A DNA stretch of 64,000 bases from Drosophila persimilis. Its lineage: Eukaryota > Arthropoda > Insecta > Diptera > Drosophilidae. The notes below the pieces were generated by a model. That model was not told the DNA's origin. It saw only the letters and a program-made list of their open reading frames with translations, and did no database searches. The stretch covers positions 124,001 to 188,000 of the forward strand of contig NW_020825387.1 in assembly GCF_003286085.1 (NCBI RefSeq). The letters are read 5' to 3'. The translations under genes and the position numbers were made by a program. Of the stretch, positions 1 to 12,124 are shown in pieces. Every line of letters starts with the position of its first letter. The stretch's first letter is position 1.

Positions 1-89
1 CCAGCAGCTGGCGCATGCTAGAGTGAGACAACCATATGTACCCTGATTCAGCGTCATAGCAGTGAGCTATTTTCTCGATGCGTTTAGTG
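1..89 (-). CDS. Possible partial exon of an unrecognised gene cut by the window edge
   Basis: On the minus strand, after an AG at about 90, an open frame runs off the left edge of the window. It reads as a protein-like stretch including KRIEKIAHCYDAESGYIW followed by LSHSSMRQLL. The polypyrimidine tract before the putative acceptor is weak, and only about 29 codons are visible, so this could be chance. I do not recognise a family. No other coding evidence lies between here and the decayed gene copy that begins near 757. Confidence 0.22.
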
Positions 90-756
90 CTGGCCAAATG
101 CTGGTGGTTTTTTTAGAACCAACGAAATCCATTCAAATGGCCATAGACCTGAAGTTGGACCATAGATGATGGCGATTTAAGTGATTTCTTTAAAGTGCAG
201 TGAGTAGATTTGCGGCTCTAATTGTCATCTGTAATTCACCGTTTAAGGTACTTTTAATAATTTTCGGTATTTTTTGAGGTTGAGCCGACGGTATATGGTA
301 TATCGGTAGATAATGGAATATTTTATCAATTTCATCTATTAGGTTTAATTTTCAAAGGTAATTTAATTTCTCTTAAATCCATTTAGGTCATTCACTTTCA
401 AACAATTTATATTTGGCGCGCACCACTCGCATCCAGTCGATAGTATCGATGGCTCTCTCTGAATCGGTTTATTCCGGTTATAAGCAACAAGTTTTCATTT
501 ACCAGCAACATTGACGTGAGCACATTGCGACTGTTTTTTTGTTGAACTTTTTTTGTTTAAACCGTGTTCTAGTCAGAATACAATAAATGGGAGTGCTTAA
601 AAGTAGTTAATCGTGTAGAAAATATATTCATCAATAGGATAAAACTATGTGGGCAGGGCTGAGGGTTTTAGTTAGCCAACATTATTTCACGGAATATCAA
701 AATAGAGGAATATGTATAATAGGACTTGAATTCAGTCAGTATTTACGGTATATTTT
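90..756. other. AT-rich non-coding stretch
   Basis: No convincing gene. It contains a DRE-like TATCGATG near 442-449 followed by CTCTCTCT, and GGTATATTT-type strings near 288-302. The same kind of string recurs near 745-775 and in the promoter of the Cys-rich gene at 46.3 kb. Part of it may be old promoter sequence of a neighbouring gene. Confidence 0.3.
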
Positions 757-1340
757 TAAAATGGACGGTATATTTTGGTATATTTCTAAGGTTCGGAAAA
801 TTGCAATAATTAACATAAACAAGGTACAGATTCATATTTTTATTAACCGTTTTGTTTAATATCCGACATTATGCCGCAATTTGTGTACCGAGCCCTGTCC
901 ATCGTTTCAAACCAAAACAAACAACATTCCCGCCGCACGAGGTCAACCTCCAGATCACCTGATGCCACTATCCTTTGCGGAGGGGGTGCCTGAGTCGAGC
1001 TAAAAAGCTTTGAATCGGAACAAGAGGAAAGGATTATGCTTGAAGTCGAATCGGAGGCGCCCTACAATAGCGAGTGGGATATAAAACCTCAAGAAAAACC
1101 TTTACGAGAGCAAAGTTGATATTCCGTCAGCAGATAAAGCACTGGACCCATTGCATTCGGTGCAATAAAGTGCGGACGCACATGCCCAAAAGTGCGCGCA
1201 AGATCCACAAAAGAAAGAAAAGAAATTCTTCATCGACAGTCCTATCACAGGATGGTGCAACTACCTGGTACTGGACAGTCGCTAGTACGGCACTTGCCGC
1301 ATCTGCCGTGAAGCGTAAGTCGATAAAAGTCCGCGATCTG
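757..1340 (+). pseudogene. Decayed partial DNA-level copy of the Cys-rich gene at 46.5 kb
   Basis: From about 757 to 1335 this stretch aligns by eye with 46.3-47.2 kb. Shared blocks include CTATCCTTTGCGGAGGGGGT, GCGAGTGGGATATAAAACC and TGCCGTGAAGCGTAAGTCGA. Similarity begins in the promoter-like GGTATATTTT strings. It passes the start codon, which is mutated here (ATATCCGAC instead of ATGTCCGAC), and then jumps over about 188 bp of the parent, roughly 46513-46701, at a TGT microhomology. It continues with small deletions and stop codons, and ends just past the parental intron donor GTAAGTCGATA. Because intron sequence is included, this is a segmental DNA copy and not a retrocopy. It cannot encode the Cys-rich N-terminus. 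Confidence 0.85.
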
Positions 1341-3029
1341 ATGGCTGTATTAGTGCTTTTAAGTGGAATTAATTGGAAAAAGGGTGAGTGGAACTTCTAT
1401 TTATGATATTTATTATGTCTTGCACATAGTTACACATTTGCACAAGGCGTTCTCCGACCGACCGAGCCGCTGGCTGTTCCCATTTTATTGCATTGCGCAG
1501 CAGCAGCCGCAGCACCTTTCTCCCTATCGGCGGCGGGGCGGTACAGGGTACCCTCATTTGGTGCGTTCTGCCGCGATCTGGTGGCTCTACTTGGGCATGT
1601 GAATCTCAAATATTCTGATGAATCGCAACTTTATATTGGCAGAATGGCATTGCGGACAACAGCCACATCATCGTCATTGTCAGTGTTGGGATTGTCGGGC
1701 GGGCGGGCAATCGTCATCGTCATCATCATCATCATCGTTTCGTTGTGGTGGCTAGAACTGGCAGCTCGTTCAGGTTGGCTTTGTCATGGCCATAACAGAG
1801 TGTTCTGGCAGCTACTGTAAGCTCGTTTGTCTCCTTGTCACCGCTGTCCGTTGGACAATAACACTTTGTTTTCAATTTGTGCTGCCGGACGGCAACGCAA
1901 CAGCCTGCAACCCGTACTCGAAACCGCCACCGCCATGTGTCCATGTCCCGGCAGCAGCCATGTCCCAGCTCTCTTTGGGGGCAGCATTGCTTGGCGCACA
2001 TGTGGGCTGCAATTAAATGTTCATTAAATGCGACAACAACGACGGGCCAGAGATTGTTTCTCAACAATTAATGCGGTCGGGACAAGGATCGAATCGCGCC
2101 ACACTGATGATGACATCCAGCGGTGTTTTTGCTGTCGCTCTTTTCTGTTCTGTTCCTTTGCTTTGCTTTGCTTTGCTTTTGATTCGTTCCAGCATGCATT
2201 CAATTCATTCTCCGGGACGGGACAGAGAGAATGTGCTGTGTAATTTACGGCCATCGTTTGCGGTGGTCCCCGCGCTCCGTCTGCTTATTTACGATCCTCG
2301 AAATTTTGACATTTATTTCTATGCGTTTTTGTTATTCCAACTTCTCTTCTGGCTAAAACTGTAACACGCCGTAGATCTTGGACCATTTATGGGCCACCTC
2401 TTGAGCTGTGTGTGCTGGCCCGCCGTTTGATCTGGCCTCACTGCCTGCGTCTTTTGTGTGGTGTGTGGCGTGTCGTCTGGTGTCTGGTTCTCTCTCAGTT
2501 TCCCTAATGGTTGCTTAATAAATTCTCCCCTTTCTCTGTGGCTGCGGCTGTGGCTACCATTTGCCGTATGCTAATGTGTGCACAAGTGTTTATTTGTTAT
2601 TTAACACCCGCTGACCGATGACCGAAGATCGAAGGCCCTCATCCACAGTGACCACCGTGGTTGACACTTGAGAGAGAGAGAGCGAGAGAGAAAGGGAGGA
2701 GTATATGGGGTCCCGTCCCCCTATCTATTTGAACTGCTTGTTGCATTCTACAGGTAGGGTTCGGTGTTGGGTTACCTTATCATCTCGACCAGGGGATTGC
2801 CGTCTCCCGTTTGCTCTCTGCTTCACCCTCTCCCTCTCCCTCTCTGTCTCTGATATTTGATCCCTCGCTGCGGAACTGATGAGCCAACAAAACTCAATCC
2901 GTTATATCTCTAAAGTTGGCGAAATTTTTCGTGTGCTTTGGGGTCCGTGTCGTTGAACCCGATTTGGAAACGGATGGAAACGGAAATTGATAGCCGTGTT
3001 GGAGCAATTGTGAAGCTTTAACAATGTTC
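1341..3029. other. Intergenic DNA with simple repeats
   Basis: No gene recognised. It holds a CATCAT run near 1715-1737, a TTTGC run near 2157-2180, a GA tract near 2670-2698 and a CTCTCC tract near 2826-2850. Open frames here are short, mutually overlapping on both strands and of low complexity. The stretch separates the decayed gene copy from the 3' end of the dynein chain gene. Confidence 0.5.
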
Positions 3030-3035
3030 TTTAAT
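3030..3035 (-). promoter_or_regulatory. Candidate poly(A) signal of the dynein chain gene
   Basis: ATTAAA on the minus strand, 35 bp past the stop codon at 3071-3073. This is a common variant poly(A) signal at a sensible distance. No AATAAA is closer. Confidence 0.45.
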
Positions 3036-3070
3036 CTAACTTGGGGGTATTTTACATAAGGATCGACGAT

Positions 3071-5718
3071 CTACCTGACGAAGGTCTTGTTCGGATAACC
3101 AAAGAAGCCTATGCTCTTGAGTTCCATCAGCAGCTCGTGATCGTTGCCAATGGCCTTGAATATGGCTTTCTCGAGCTCATCGTACTGAAAGTGTGGCTCA
3201 AAGGGCATATCGTTTAGGGCCTGGAAGAGAGTATTGCCACGCTCGTTGCCTACCACGAGGGTGCGTCCACAGTTGGAGAATCTAAAAGGAGAGGAGGGAG
3301 CGATTCAGGGGAGCATTCCAATGGGTGAATCTTAGGTTCTACCCACTGTGCTACTGTATTGAAGGATGAATCCATTTCATGCTTGGCCATGGGCTGCAGG
3401 ATGTTGCGTCTGATGTCCCAGACATCGGCTGTCTCGCGGTTCACCGACACAATGATTGTGGAGTGTGTGGGACTCCAGCTGGCCCAGTGAACGGGAGTCA
3501 TCTCATCCATCAGCTCCAGCAGGGGACGAGTGATGCCGTCAATCCACACGCGAACGTACCTGGAAAAAGGATTGCAGTAAGAATATCATCCTTAAAGAGG
3601 GCTCAGGCTCAAGAGAGAACAAAGGCTAACCAATCGCTGCCACAGGTGAGGAAGAGCTTGGGCGACCAGGGAGAGAACTCCATGACGCTCACACCGCCAT
3701 CGTGGCACTTGAGGACCTCCAGATACTGATGCTGATAGTTGATGGAGCACTTGTGGATGCAGCCCTCGTCGGTGAGCACGTAGTAGATGTCCTTCTGCAC
3801 CGGATGGGTCGTGAGGCTGAGTCCTTGCGGATGTCGGTTCGATTCGCATGTCATCAGCGGCGGTATGGGCACTGTGAGGCCCTCGGGATGGCCCTCGACG
3901 CGTTCGAGAGTCATCTGATTGAAGCCCAGCAGAAAGGGACTCTTGATGATGCGGAATCGAGTGACGGACCCGTCCTGCGACAGGCTCAGAAAGGGATCGA
4001 TTTCAAAGTCCAAGCTGTCGCCCTCCTCCACCTGCTTGATCCACCGTATGGCCACCACGGGCGCACAGCCCGGCGAGGTGCTACGCTGCGACGTGGCAAT
4101 GGGTGAGTTCGCGTGGCTGCTCACGTCCCGCACCTCGACTCTGCCGTCGTAGAGGCCGATGGCAATCAGCGAGGGCAGAAACGGCGAGAAACAGATGGCC
4201 GTCACTGGTATCGGGTAGTAATAGGCGCGCTCTGGCTCCCCCGGATTCTTGATGCTCCAGACGAAGACACTCCCAGACTCGGGAACCTGCTGCGAGGAGA
4301 ACGAATAGAGGCCGTAGGCAACGGCCAGAATGTCGCCGTTGCTGCGGCAGAAACTAACGTCGCTGACGGCCTTCCGCTCATCCCGACTGGGCACGGGCAT
4401 CAGGCGGAACAACAGCTTCATCGAGTACACGTATTTGACTTCCGGCGCGGAGCGATCGATCTTCGCGAAGTTGCGGAAACGCTTCATGCCCCCCTCGTTC
4501 GTGTTGCTGGAGAGGGTGCGACCCATGAACATGACGGCATTCCTGAACTCCGGGCTGCCCAAAAGCTTCTCCAATTCGGACTTTGCCTTGCCGCGCTCTG
4601 CCCTGTCGTCCTCTTCGTCGACGATCTCGGTCTGCGCCTCGGCGTCGACTTGAATACTGTCCACACTGTGCATCGTCGAGAGCTTGCGGTGCAGGTTGTG
4701 CACCGTGTCGTACATCTCAAAGTTGGACACGTAGGAGCTAACCGTGGCCTGGGTCACCAGAATGGTGTTCACCGCCCGCGAGGTGGTCAGCAAAATGTCC
4801 GTCTGGGCCTGGCTCTCGGATCGGCGACGTACCTTGCCCTTGCCCGCCGTCAAATATTCGTACACGCGATTGTCCTTCTCCACTTCGTCGCCCTCGGCTG
4901 TGCCCTTGGCAGCGGTGGTGCTGCCCTGCGAGTGGAGCTCAAAGAAATCCGATTTGCGGAGAGTTACCTTCACGAAGGACTTGTTGAAGGGCTGTGGCTT
5001 ATACTCCTTATCGATTTTGTCGCGGATGGCGGGCACGTCGAAATTAATGGTCTCGTAGGTGATCTATCGAATCGGGAATACAGTATTTAAGAAGGCGACT
5101 CCCTGGAAGATCTGTGTCCCGCAAACAAACCCCATTCATTAGATCGTCGATGGACTGCTTGTTGCCCCAATTTCCCGTACGCATGCTGGAGCGTGTGCGA
5201 GAGCGCGAAGCACCCCTGGAGTGCAGTGTCAACAGATTCGCCATTTGATGGAGAAACGTCAGATTGAAGCGTAGAAACTGATCGGCATATAAGCTGGTCG
5301 GTATGAGCTTTGGTGTCATGTCCACCTCCTCGCCATTGACCTCTTCCACCACCTGAAAAGGTAAGAGATCTCTGCAGATCAATCCCAACCCCAATATCAA
5401 GTTCTTAGGCGGAAGCAAAACCCACCCTGATTTGAGATCGATACTGAAGATGGGACGCTATCTCCTGATTGTAATAATGCACATGATCGGGTTTCTTCTT
5501 CTTTTGATGTGTCTTGAGATTGTCCACGGACGTGCTAGGGGCCACGTGAACGGACTTTTTATTCTTGTGATCGCCCAGTGCTGGCCACTGCGGATCATAT
5601 TTAGCATGAAATATAATTGCAAAAAAAAGGATCCACCACTTACCGTAGTTCTTTCGGTTTCACGTGTAGAACTCGGCAGCGTATTCACAACTGTACTCCG
5701 ATCTGAATAAATGCTCAT
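3071..5718 (-). CDS. Dic61B: Axonemal dynein intermediate chain, WD-repeat protein (Dic61B / DNAI4-like)
   Basis: Six coding exons on the minus strand: 5718-5644, 5587-5426, 5352-5131, 5063-3631, 3559-3347 and 3281-3071. They join with GT/AG introns, keep frame throughout, and give 771 residues. The N-terminal ~400 residues are charged and include a Lys-rich KKKKPDHVHYYN stretch (about residues 56-67). The C-terminal half carries WD repeats, for example SGSVFVWSIKNPGEPERAYY, VTAICFSPFLPSLIAIGLYD and FSPWSPKLFLTCGSDW, the last completed as YVRVW across the fourth intron. The KNPGEPER motif is typical of axonemal intermediate chains of the WDR78/DNAI4 class, which anchor inner-arm dynein to axonemal doublets and in flies are expected in sperm and chordotonal cilia. 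The symbol rests on family plus the neighbouring CG7049-like gene; another axonemal chain paralogue is the alternative. It is transcribed divergently from p130CAS. Confidence 0.88.
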
Positions 5719-6444
5719 TATGGCGGAGCGTTTTTGTTGAAATTATTTGGTAAAAGATATAAATTATTATTCTAAACTGAAAAATGGATTTGAAAGGGGA
5801 CTTTTGTGAGTTGAATGATTTGGGGAGTGCCTACTTTTGGTGAAAATTACAGGAAACGTACGGCATCCTGGGATAACATTATAATCAATCTCCCAAGATA
5901 ATGGGGAATATTCTCATAATTCTTAATTAAATCTGTTTAGCTTTTCCGCATTCAGGAGCAGCACGTGCCATAATGGCTCTCTCTCTCTCGCTCTCTCGCT
6001 CTCTCTCTCTGCGACTTTCCCTGCGCTTGCTCGTTAGATAAAAGTGAGATAAAGTTAACACTTAAAGCCACCACCCACCGCCCACCGCCCACCACCCACC
6101 ACGCACCACCCACAGCCCATCACCACCCCAAAAAAGGCGAAGGACGCCGGGGCTGACTGGCTCCCTGACTGTGAAGGTTGCAAGTGCGAATCCCAGTAAC
6201 AGTTGAACCCGCGTTCCGTGCACACCTTCTCCTTCGTGTCGGCGTCGGCGTCCGTGTATCCGTATGCGTGGATTCGCTTGCTTTGGTTTTTCCTTTCGTT
6301 TTCCCCGAGTGTTGTGCCGTGCGTGTGTGCCTGATGCTTGATAGTTAAGATACGTGTAGTGCGACTAATTGATTTCCATCTGGCTGCCAGACATGAGATA
6401 AATTGCAACACAGAGAGCAACAGAGAGCAAATAAAATCCTAATT
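5719..6444. promoter_or_regulatory. Shared divergent promoter region: dynein chain gene / p130CAS upstream exon
   Basis: A 726-bp interval between the start codon of the minus-strand dynein gene and the first plus-strand p130CAS candidate exon. It contains a (CT)n/GAGA-factor-type tract at 5977-6012 and a CCACCC-rich tract at about 6067-6127. The rest would be 5' UTR of both transcripts. No TATA box was recognised with confidence. Confidence 0.5.
5977..6012. repeat. CT/GA microsatellite (GAGA-type tract)
   Basis: Alternating CT with two CTCG interruptions, lying in the divergent promoter interval. Such tracts in Drosophila promoters commonly bind GAGA factor (Trl) or CLAMP; that role is inferred. 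Confidence 0.7.
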
Positions 6445-6831
6445 ATGTCCAGCACCCAACAGCAACAGCAGCAGCAGCAACAGCCTCCACTGCTCGTGGA
6501 GCCTCCATCAATGGAGTCAATGGAGTGCCAAAGTGAAAACCGAGTACCAGAAAACTCAATTAGGAATGTTGCAAAAGCCCAGACACTGACAACAGCAATG
6601 GCAGCGGCCACAACGGCCACAAGCGAGGCACTGCCCAAACCGCAAACGCCTTCAGTCTTGGCCAAGCTGCAGCCACAGTACCAGCCGCTTCCCCACCAGC
6701 AAAAACAACAGCAGCAACAGCAACAGCAACTGCAGACGCAGTACGTCATAAATTCAGTGGCAATGCACGCCAAGGCGACCACGGCGGGCGTCATCACTGG
6801 CGGCACGCTACACCGGGTGAAAAGTGCGCAG
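6445..6831 (+). CDS. p130CAS: Candidate distal alternative first coding exon of p130CAS (Gln-rich)
   Basis: An open frame of 129 codons from ATG at 6445 ends exactly at a strong donor (GCGCAG|GTACGT) in phase 0. That is the phase needed by the SH3 exon at 34345. The product is low complexity: two polyglutamine runs (about residues 5-13 and 90-98), Thr/Ala-rich segments, and no YxxP motif. An isoform starting here would have 129+48+99+620 = 896 residues. The open frame extends a little upstream, but only from a TTG. The link to p130CAS is inferred from strand, phase and the lack of another downstream gene before 34 kb. It could instead belong to an unrecognised gene, and RNA evidence would settle this. 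Confidence 0.55.
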
Positions 6832-9800
6832 GTACGTTGCAAAGGAGTTGGAGGGAGCAGGACACAGTGAAGTGAAGTGGAGTGGAGTGAACGTGACGTT
6901 AATTGGAAGGTTAACCCAAGCCAACAGGAATGGATATGAACAGAGATACGAGTGGTGTACAACTGCGTATGTGGCTAAGGGATACGAGATGCAATACATG
7001 GCTTTGCCAGGGTCCAGAACCCCCCATGCGAAGCGAGGAACGTATTGAGAAAGTTCTGTACCTATAAAGAGTTATTCCTTCTTGGATATGGGAGGATTGT
7101 CTATATAACAGCACCACTATTTACTCCTTTTATACGTCCTTATCTTAGTTTTAACTTAACCCTTTATCAATGGATCTTCTATTGCTTGAAGGACGAAAGA
7201 AAGTTACACGCTCTGTACTTCCTTCAGGCATTCGCCAGCTTTGCCTCCGTATCCCCCATATCTGATCTGATCTATCCCCTCATCATTCGTAATCCCTTTT
7301 CGTAATCTTTCGCATCATTTGAAGGCAAAGTCATGAGGCAACCCTCTACCAAGCGAATGCGTACACAGTAACAGGGCTATAGATACACAATACAGATACA
7401 AAGCACAGATACAGATACATACAGATTATGGGACACGCAGGGTGGTGCGTAACGTAAAATTGTAAACTGTTTTTACCGGCTAACCAGCGAAGCAGAGTCC
7501 AAAGCAAAAGTCACCGACCAGGAGCAGGCCGGCTGTCGGTGGCTGTCGGTCCAGGTTTAAGGCAGCTGAAGCTCAATGGCTGGATGCTGGACAGAGGGCC
7601 GCATGCGTGCAGAGAGAACACAATAGAGAGAGAGAGAATGCCATGTTATGTAAACACCTAGCGAGTCGAGTGGCGAGTGGGAGTCGGAGCTGGAGCTGGA
7701 GAGGATTGGGTGGGATACGTGGACACGGCATGGTAGTGACGAAACAAAAGTCAGAGTAGATCCGACTGCTGGCTACGTCTGCTGACTGCCTGATGACTAT
7801 GGAGAGCGAAAGGGAGTCCCAGCGTAGTGGTGGCTGTGTCGATGTCTGGCACTGGCTTCTGTTCGGAGTCACGTCATATATCAGATGCTCCGTGATGTGA
7901 AACAAATTTGCATTGCGGATTGGGGGTGTGGAAACGGTGCTCCTTCTGCACAAGAGACTCTGAAGGATGCTGATGATGCTGCTGCTGCTGCTGCTGCTGC
8001 CAGTGATGTGGAGTCCCAACTATCATCTGAAGTTGATGAAGTGGATGCCGCACTTCAGACCTGAGACTGTATACATTATTGGCCCCATCGAGTGCTTGAA
8101 GAAACTTTCCTTTTGACTTTTTGCTGTCGTTGCTGTCGTTCCTGTCGGGCTTTCCTGCCGTAGCTCTTCAGATATCTTTAGATATATGTATTCCACATCC
8201 CTCGGATGTCAGCATCTTTTTAAAAGGAGGGTGGCTTCCTTGTGTTTATGTTTGCTTTTGATTTTTATTTTTTATCCCCCGATTCCATTCGATTTTTCAA
8301 TGCCAATGTGAACTCTTCTCTTTTTGCCGCAGTCCCCGTCCCCGTCACAGCCTTGCACTTGCCCGCAATTGAACCTCACTTGGGGTTGTTCTGGCATTCC
8401 CCCCACCCGAGGCCCAGTCCCAAAGAGAGCAAAGTTTATGCCACCTCAAAGTCGGTTGTTTGTCAGCACTTTTGCTGAATTTATCCGAGAGAGAGCTACA
8501 AGCACTCTCTCTTCGAGTGTTCGGTGGGGTGATGGGGGTTTCTTCCATCTCGTGCTGTTTGTTTTGCTGTGCAACATCATCTCGAGGGGTTAATCAACCT
8601 TTCCACCCACCACCCCGTTCGCTCTCCAGCGGCTGTAAGAGCTATAAAAGATGTGCGCAATTTAAGTTTGTTGTCGTCCCAAGGAACAAAAGGACGAAGG
8701 ACTCTATTTATGAGCACAACTTTGCGTGGGCTCTGCTCTGGAGGTGCACTTTGTGTGGCTGTTCGTGGGGGATTTATGGGATAAACTTCGAGCTAAAGAA
8801 CTTGACCATAACTATGCGGAAAACTTGCCTCTTCAAGGAAGTTAATTTCGATGTAAGGAAGTCGAGATAAAGGTAACGGCACGATGATGTGTTATATGGT
8901 TATTCTGAAAAGGAAACCTTCTTTGGCTACCTTTTAAGATAAGCATCTCTAAGACTAAGATGTTCATATGTATCTTTTGATGCCGTGAGAGATGTCTATT
9001 TTTCTATTCAAAACATTCCCCCATGTATGCCTATTCCCTCTAGTAATTTTCGTCCAATTTGTGTCGTACAATTGCCATTTCTGTTGTATGTACATTTTAT
9101 TGTTACATCTATTTCTTGTGGATTGGATTTTCCGTTTGATTTATGAATTTATTCAATGGCAAAACGGAGCCAAAGCCAAATAATGCTTTCAGCCTCAGCG
9201 GAGCGGTCATTGAGCTGCAGAGACCACTTCAGACCACAGACGTCAGACATCAGACATCAGACTTTCGAGACTTGAGACTTCAGATGGGAATTGAAATGCA
9301 GCGTGTAAGCAGATTTTCAGCGTGCACTGCGAACGGTCAGCCAGCCATGTGTCCGCAAAACAGTTGGCAGTTGCAGTGGCACAGGCAGTGGCGGTGGCAG
9401 TTTCACAGTTAATGGAAGCGTCGCACTCCGTCTCTGTGGATCGGTGGCTCGGTGGCTCAGTGGCTCTCTGGCGCCAACATATTTTGCTGTCGCATTCAAA
9501 TTATGAGCTCTGGCTTTGGCTCTGACATTGGCTATGGAAATTATGCATAAATCGTGGACAGCAGTTAAAAAGCAAACCAAAAAACCCAGCCAGAGAATGC
9601 CCCATAATGAAGTGGGAAATGCAGTCGAAGCTTTGGATACCCTTAAAGATCCATCACAGGGATCTCATGTGGACTAAATTTGATTTATTTATGAAGAACT
9701 AAACTACAGTGGAACTCATGAGTATTTCCCACTTAAGGCTTGATTTTTGAGACAGTGTTGCTCTGAAAGTTAGTCACTTTTAATGGATTCAGTGATTCTA

Positions 9801-12083
9801 TCATGGAAAATATACTCTACTTATACTCTAAGCTACGTATTGCTCAAATATCTTTCGGTCTGTATACTCGCCCGTCATGCAGCAGCGCCCCTCGACCGTC
9901 CCTGTCTCTTATTAAAGTCATAGTATCCACTTTTAGGGTATCGCAAACTAAGAAAGAAAGTGGAAAGCCGGGAAAACATAGAGACAGAGGCAAAGCCAGA
10001 GTGCGGGAAAAGTGAAGAATTTATGTGTACGTGTTGGAAATTCCTTAATTTGTACAGCGACAGACGGACAGAGGAGACTGCCAAAGAGGAGAAGAATTAT
10101 TTACCTGGCGGCTTTTCTTCTTCTCATCCATTCGCTGGCTAAACAAATTTTCATGTCACGTGACGGCAGCTGAAATATCTTCAAGATACAACCGAAAATA
10201 CAACACACAAACATGACACAAAAGTATCTCTCTCTCTCTCTCTCTCTCTCTCTTTTGTGGTCGATTCAAGAACTTCTGCACTTACGAATGCCAACATGCA
10301 ACAACTTGTCGAAGCGTACAACATTTGATTATATAATTTATATAATTGTGTGCGTGTTTTTTTTTTGTTTTGTTTTTCGGGGTCTGTACTGCAACTGTAC
10401 ACGGAAAACGTTTAATATGCGATTGAGGGAATAGTCGCACAGCCCACAAAATTTCCCTGGGAAAACTCTGGCGTCAGAGATCGTTTAACCCAGCTGCCAT
10501 AAATATTTTTCCGTCTCCTAGTCGCCCAGTCCCTGTTTTTTGTACCCCATGCTAATCAGCGCTGTCAACCGTTGAGATACACACTGAAAAGATACAGTCG
10601 TCGGGAGATACTTCTGCAACTTTTTTGGGATGCACATGGCGATTCTGTATCTGTATCTGAAAAATATGTCACGCATTCCGCATCGCGCGCTCGCGCAGCG
10701 CTCTTTTTTCTCTCTGTCTGAAATTAATTTATGCAGTTTGGGGGCAAAGATTTTCCAGTGCAGATTAAAGCGTTGCGGCATTTAATAAATTGCTCTTAAA
10801 TTATAGAAAAAAACGGAGCCGGCTGAGATTTATGGCATAGTGTAGATCTGTGCATCCGCGAGGTGGGAAAGATACTCTTCGTATTCCGAAGATACGCAGC
10901 CGTAATGCGCCGTAATTTTGTTGAACACCGATAAGACCAGACCCCATTGTGTATGGCACCCCAAATGGTGATCATCATCATCATTTTTTCATTAGCTTTG
11001 ATCGCATTCGAATGAATCTGAATGTGAATCTGAATTTGAGGGGATATCTATGGGATCGTTTGGATCACTTTCCTACACTTTTTGTTGTTGTTGTTTCTTT
11101 GGGAAGCTGTAGCCAAAATTCTGCCTCTACTCCTCTCAAATGGTGACCCATTAATCCAAATATGTCAGCTCTCATCGTTAATGATCGCATTGAAGATCGT
11201 TTTTGTTTGGTTGTACCGATCGGACCCCTGTCATTGGGGTCGCCCACGTTTTGGCCCGCGTTTCGTGTTTTCAGCTTTTATATCTACATTTATTTCGGTC
11301 TACGCTTTGACCTTATAAATCAGATGCACATACAACAGATACAGATACAGATACATTCACATATGAAGAACACACCAAATTTGTAAGATCCATAAATTTT
11401 TCAAAAATCTAAACATAAATTTTTGATTTACGCAACATTTCGGTGGAATAGAAGGTGGACTTTTGTTGATTTATCTCGACTAATTTCCACAGCCATCAAG
11501 TAATTTGGAACTGGCGACAAATTGGTATTGGCAGCCATATAGCCATATAGAAGGACAGACAAAACTGTAAAGAAAATCCCAGAGAAAAAGCTCTGGTGAT
11601 AATCGTGTGAAATGTGAAAAAGAGAAACATTTTTATTTTTTATGGGCCAATTATAATTTTTTGGTGAAGTGTGCTGTAAATTTGAGAGGAAATTAAGGGG
11701 TTATATGGCCGGGGATTGTAACTCAATTTCGATTTTAATGGATGTATAAAACCGACTCTAAAAGTGTGTCACAAATTGATTTGAACACTGGAACAAATTC
11801 GTGTGTACGTTTTGCAGCAGAAGAGGGGATCAGATCAGATCAAAGAATTCACAGTAAAAATATATATCATCTTTTATGGGTTACTCCGAAAAGAACTTGT
11901 TAATCGCATAAGTTGTGCAATTCCATGTTAAGCTTTCGTCCCAAGAACAATTCCTTGGGCACACAAAACATCTGCTCGTATCTCTTGTGGAATTCCTAAG
12001 AAAGATATCTACAAATTTGCACAGCATTTCGTCGGTTGTGTCTGTTGGGAAGATCTTACAGATATTTGCACAAGTGTGGCTGG

Positions 12084-12124
12084 CATCCCATTCCATTCCA
12101 TTCCATTCCATTCCATCCCATCCC
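12084..12124. repeat. Pentanucleotide ATTCC/ATCCC tract
   Basis: Seven to eight tandem pentamers of TTCCA/TCCCA type, inside the first p130CAS intron. It explains the repeated HSIPF-type peptides seen in all three frames, which are not genuine proteins. Confidence 0.8.

Noticed and set aside
4113-5090. 325-codon open frame on the plus strand across the dynein chain gene
   Set aside because: It is antisense to the large coding exon of the dynein chain. The minus strand has clear WD repeats and correct splicing, and the plus-strand product shows no recognisable domain. GC-rich fly exons often leave long antisense frames.
6345-6962. 205-codon minus-strand frame rich in Cys, opposite the distal p130CAS exon
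   Set aside because: The Cys runs are the antisense reading of the CAG repeats. It has no domain, and the plus strand ends in a good phase-matched donor.
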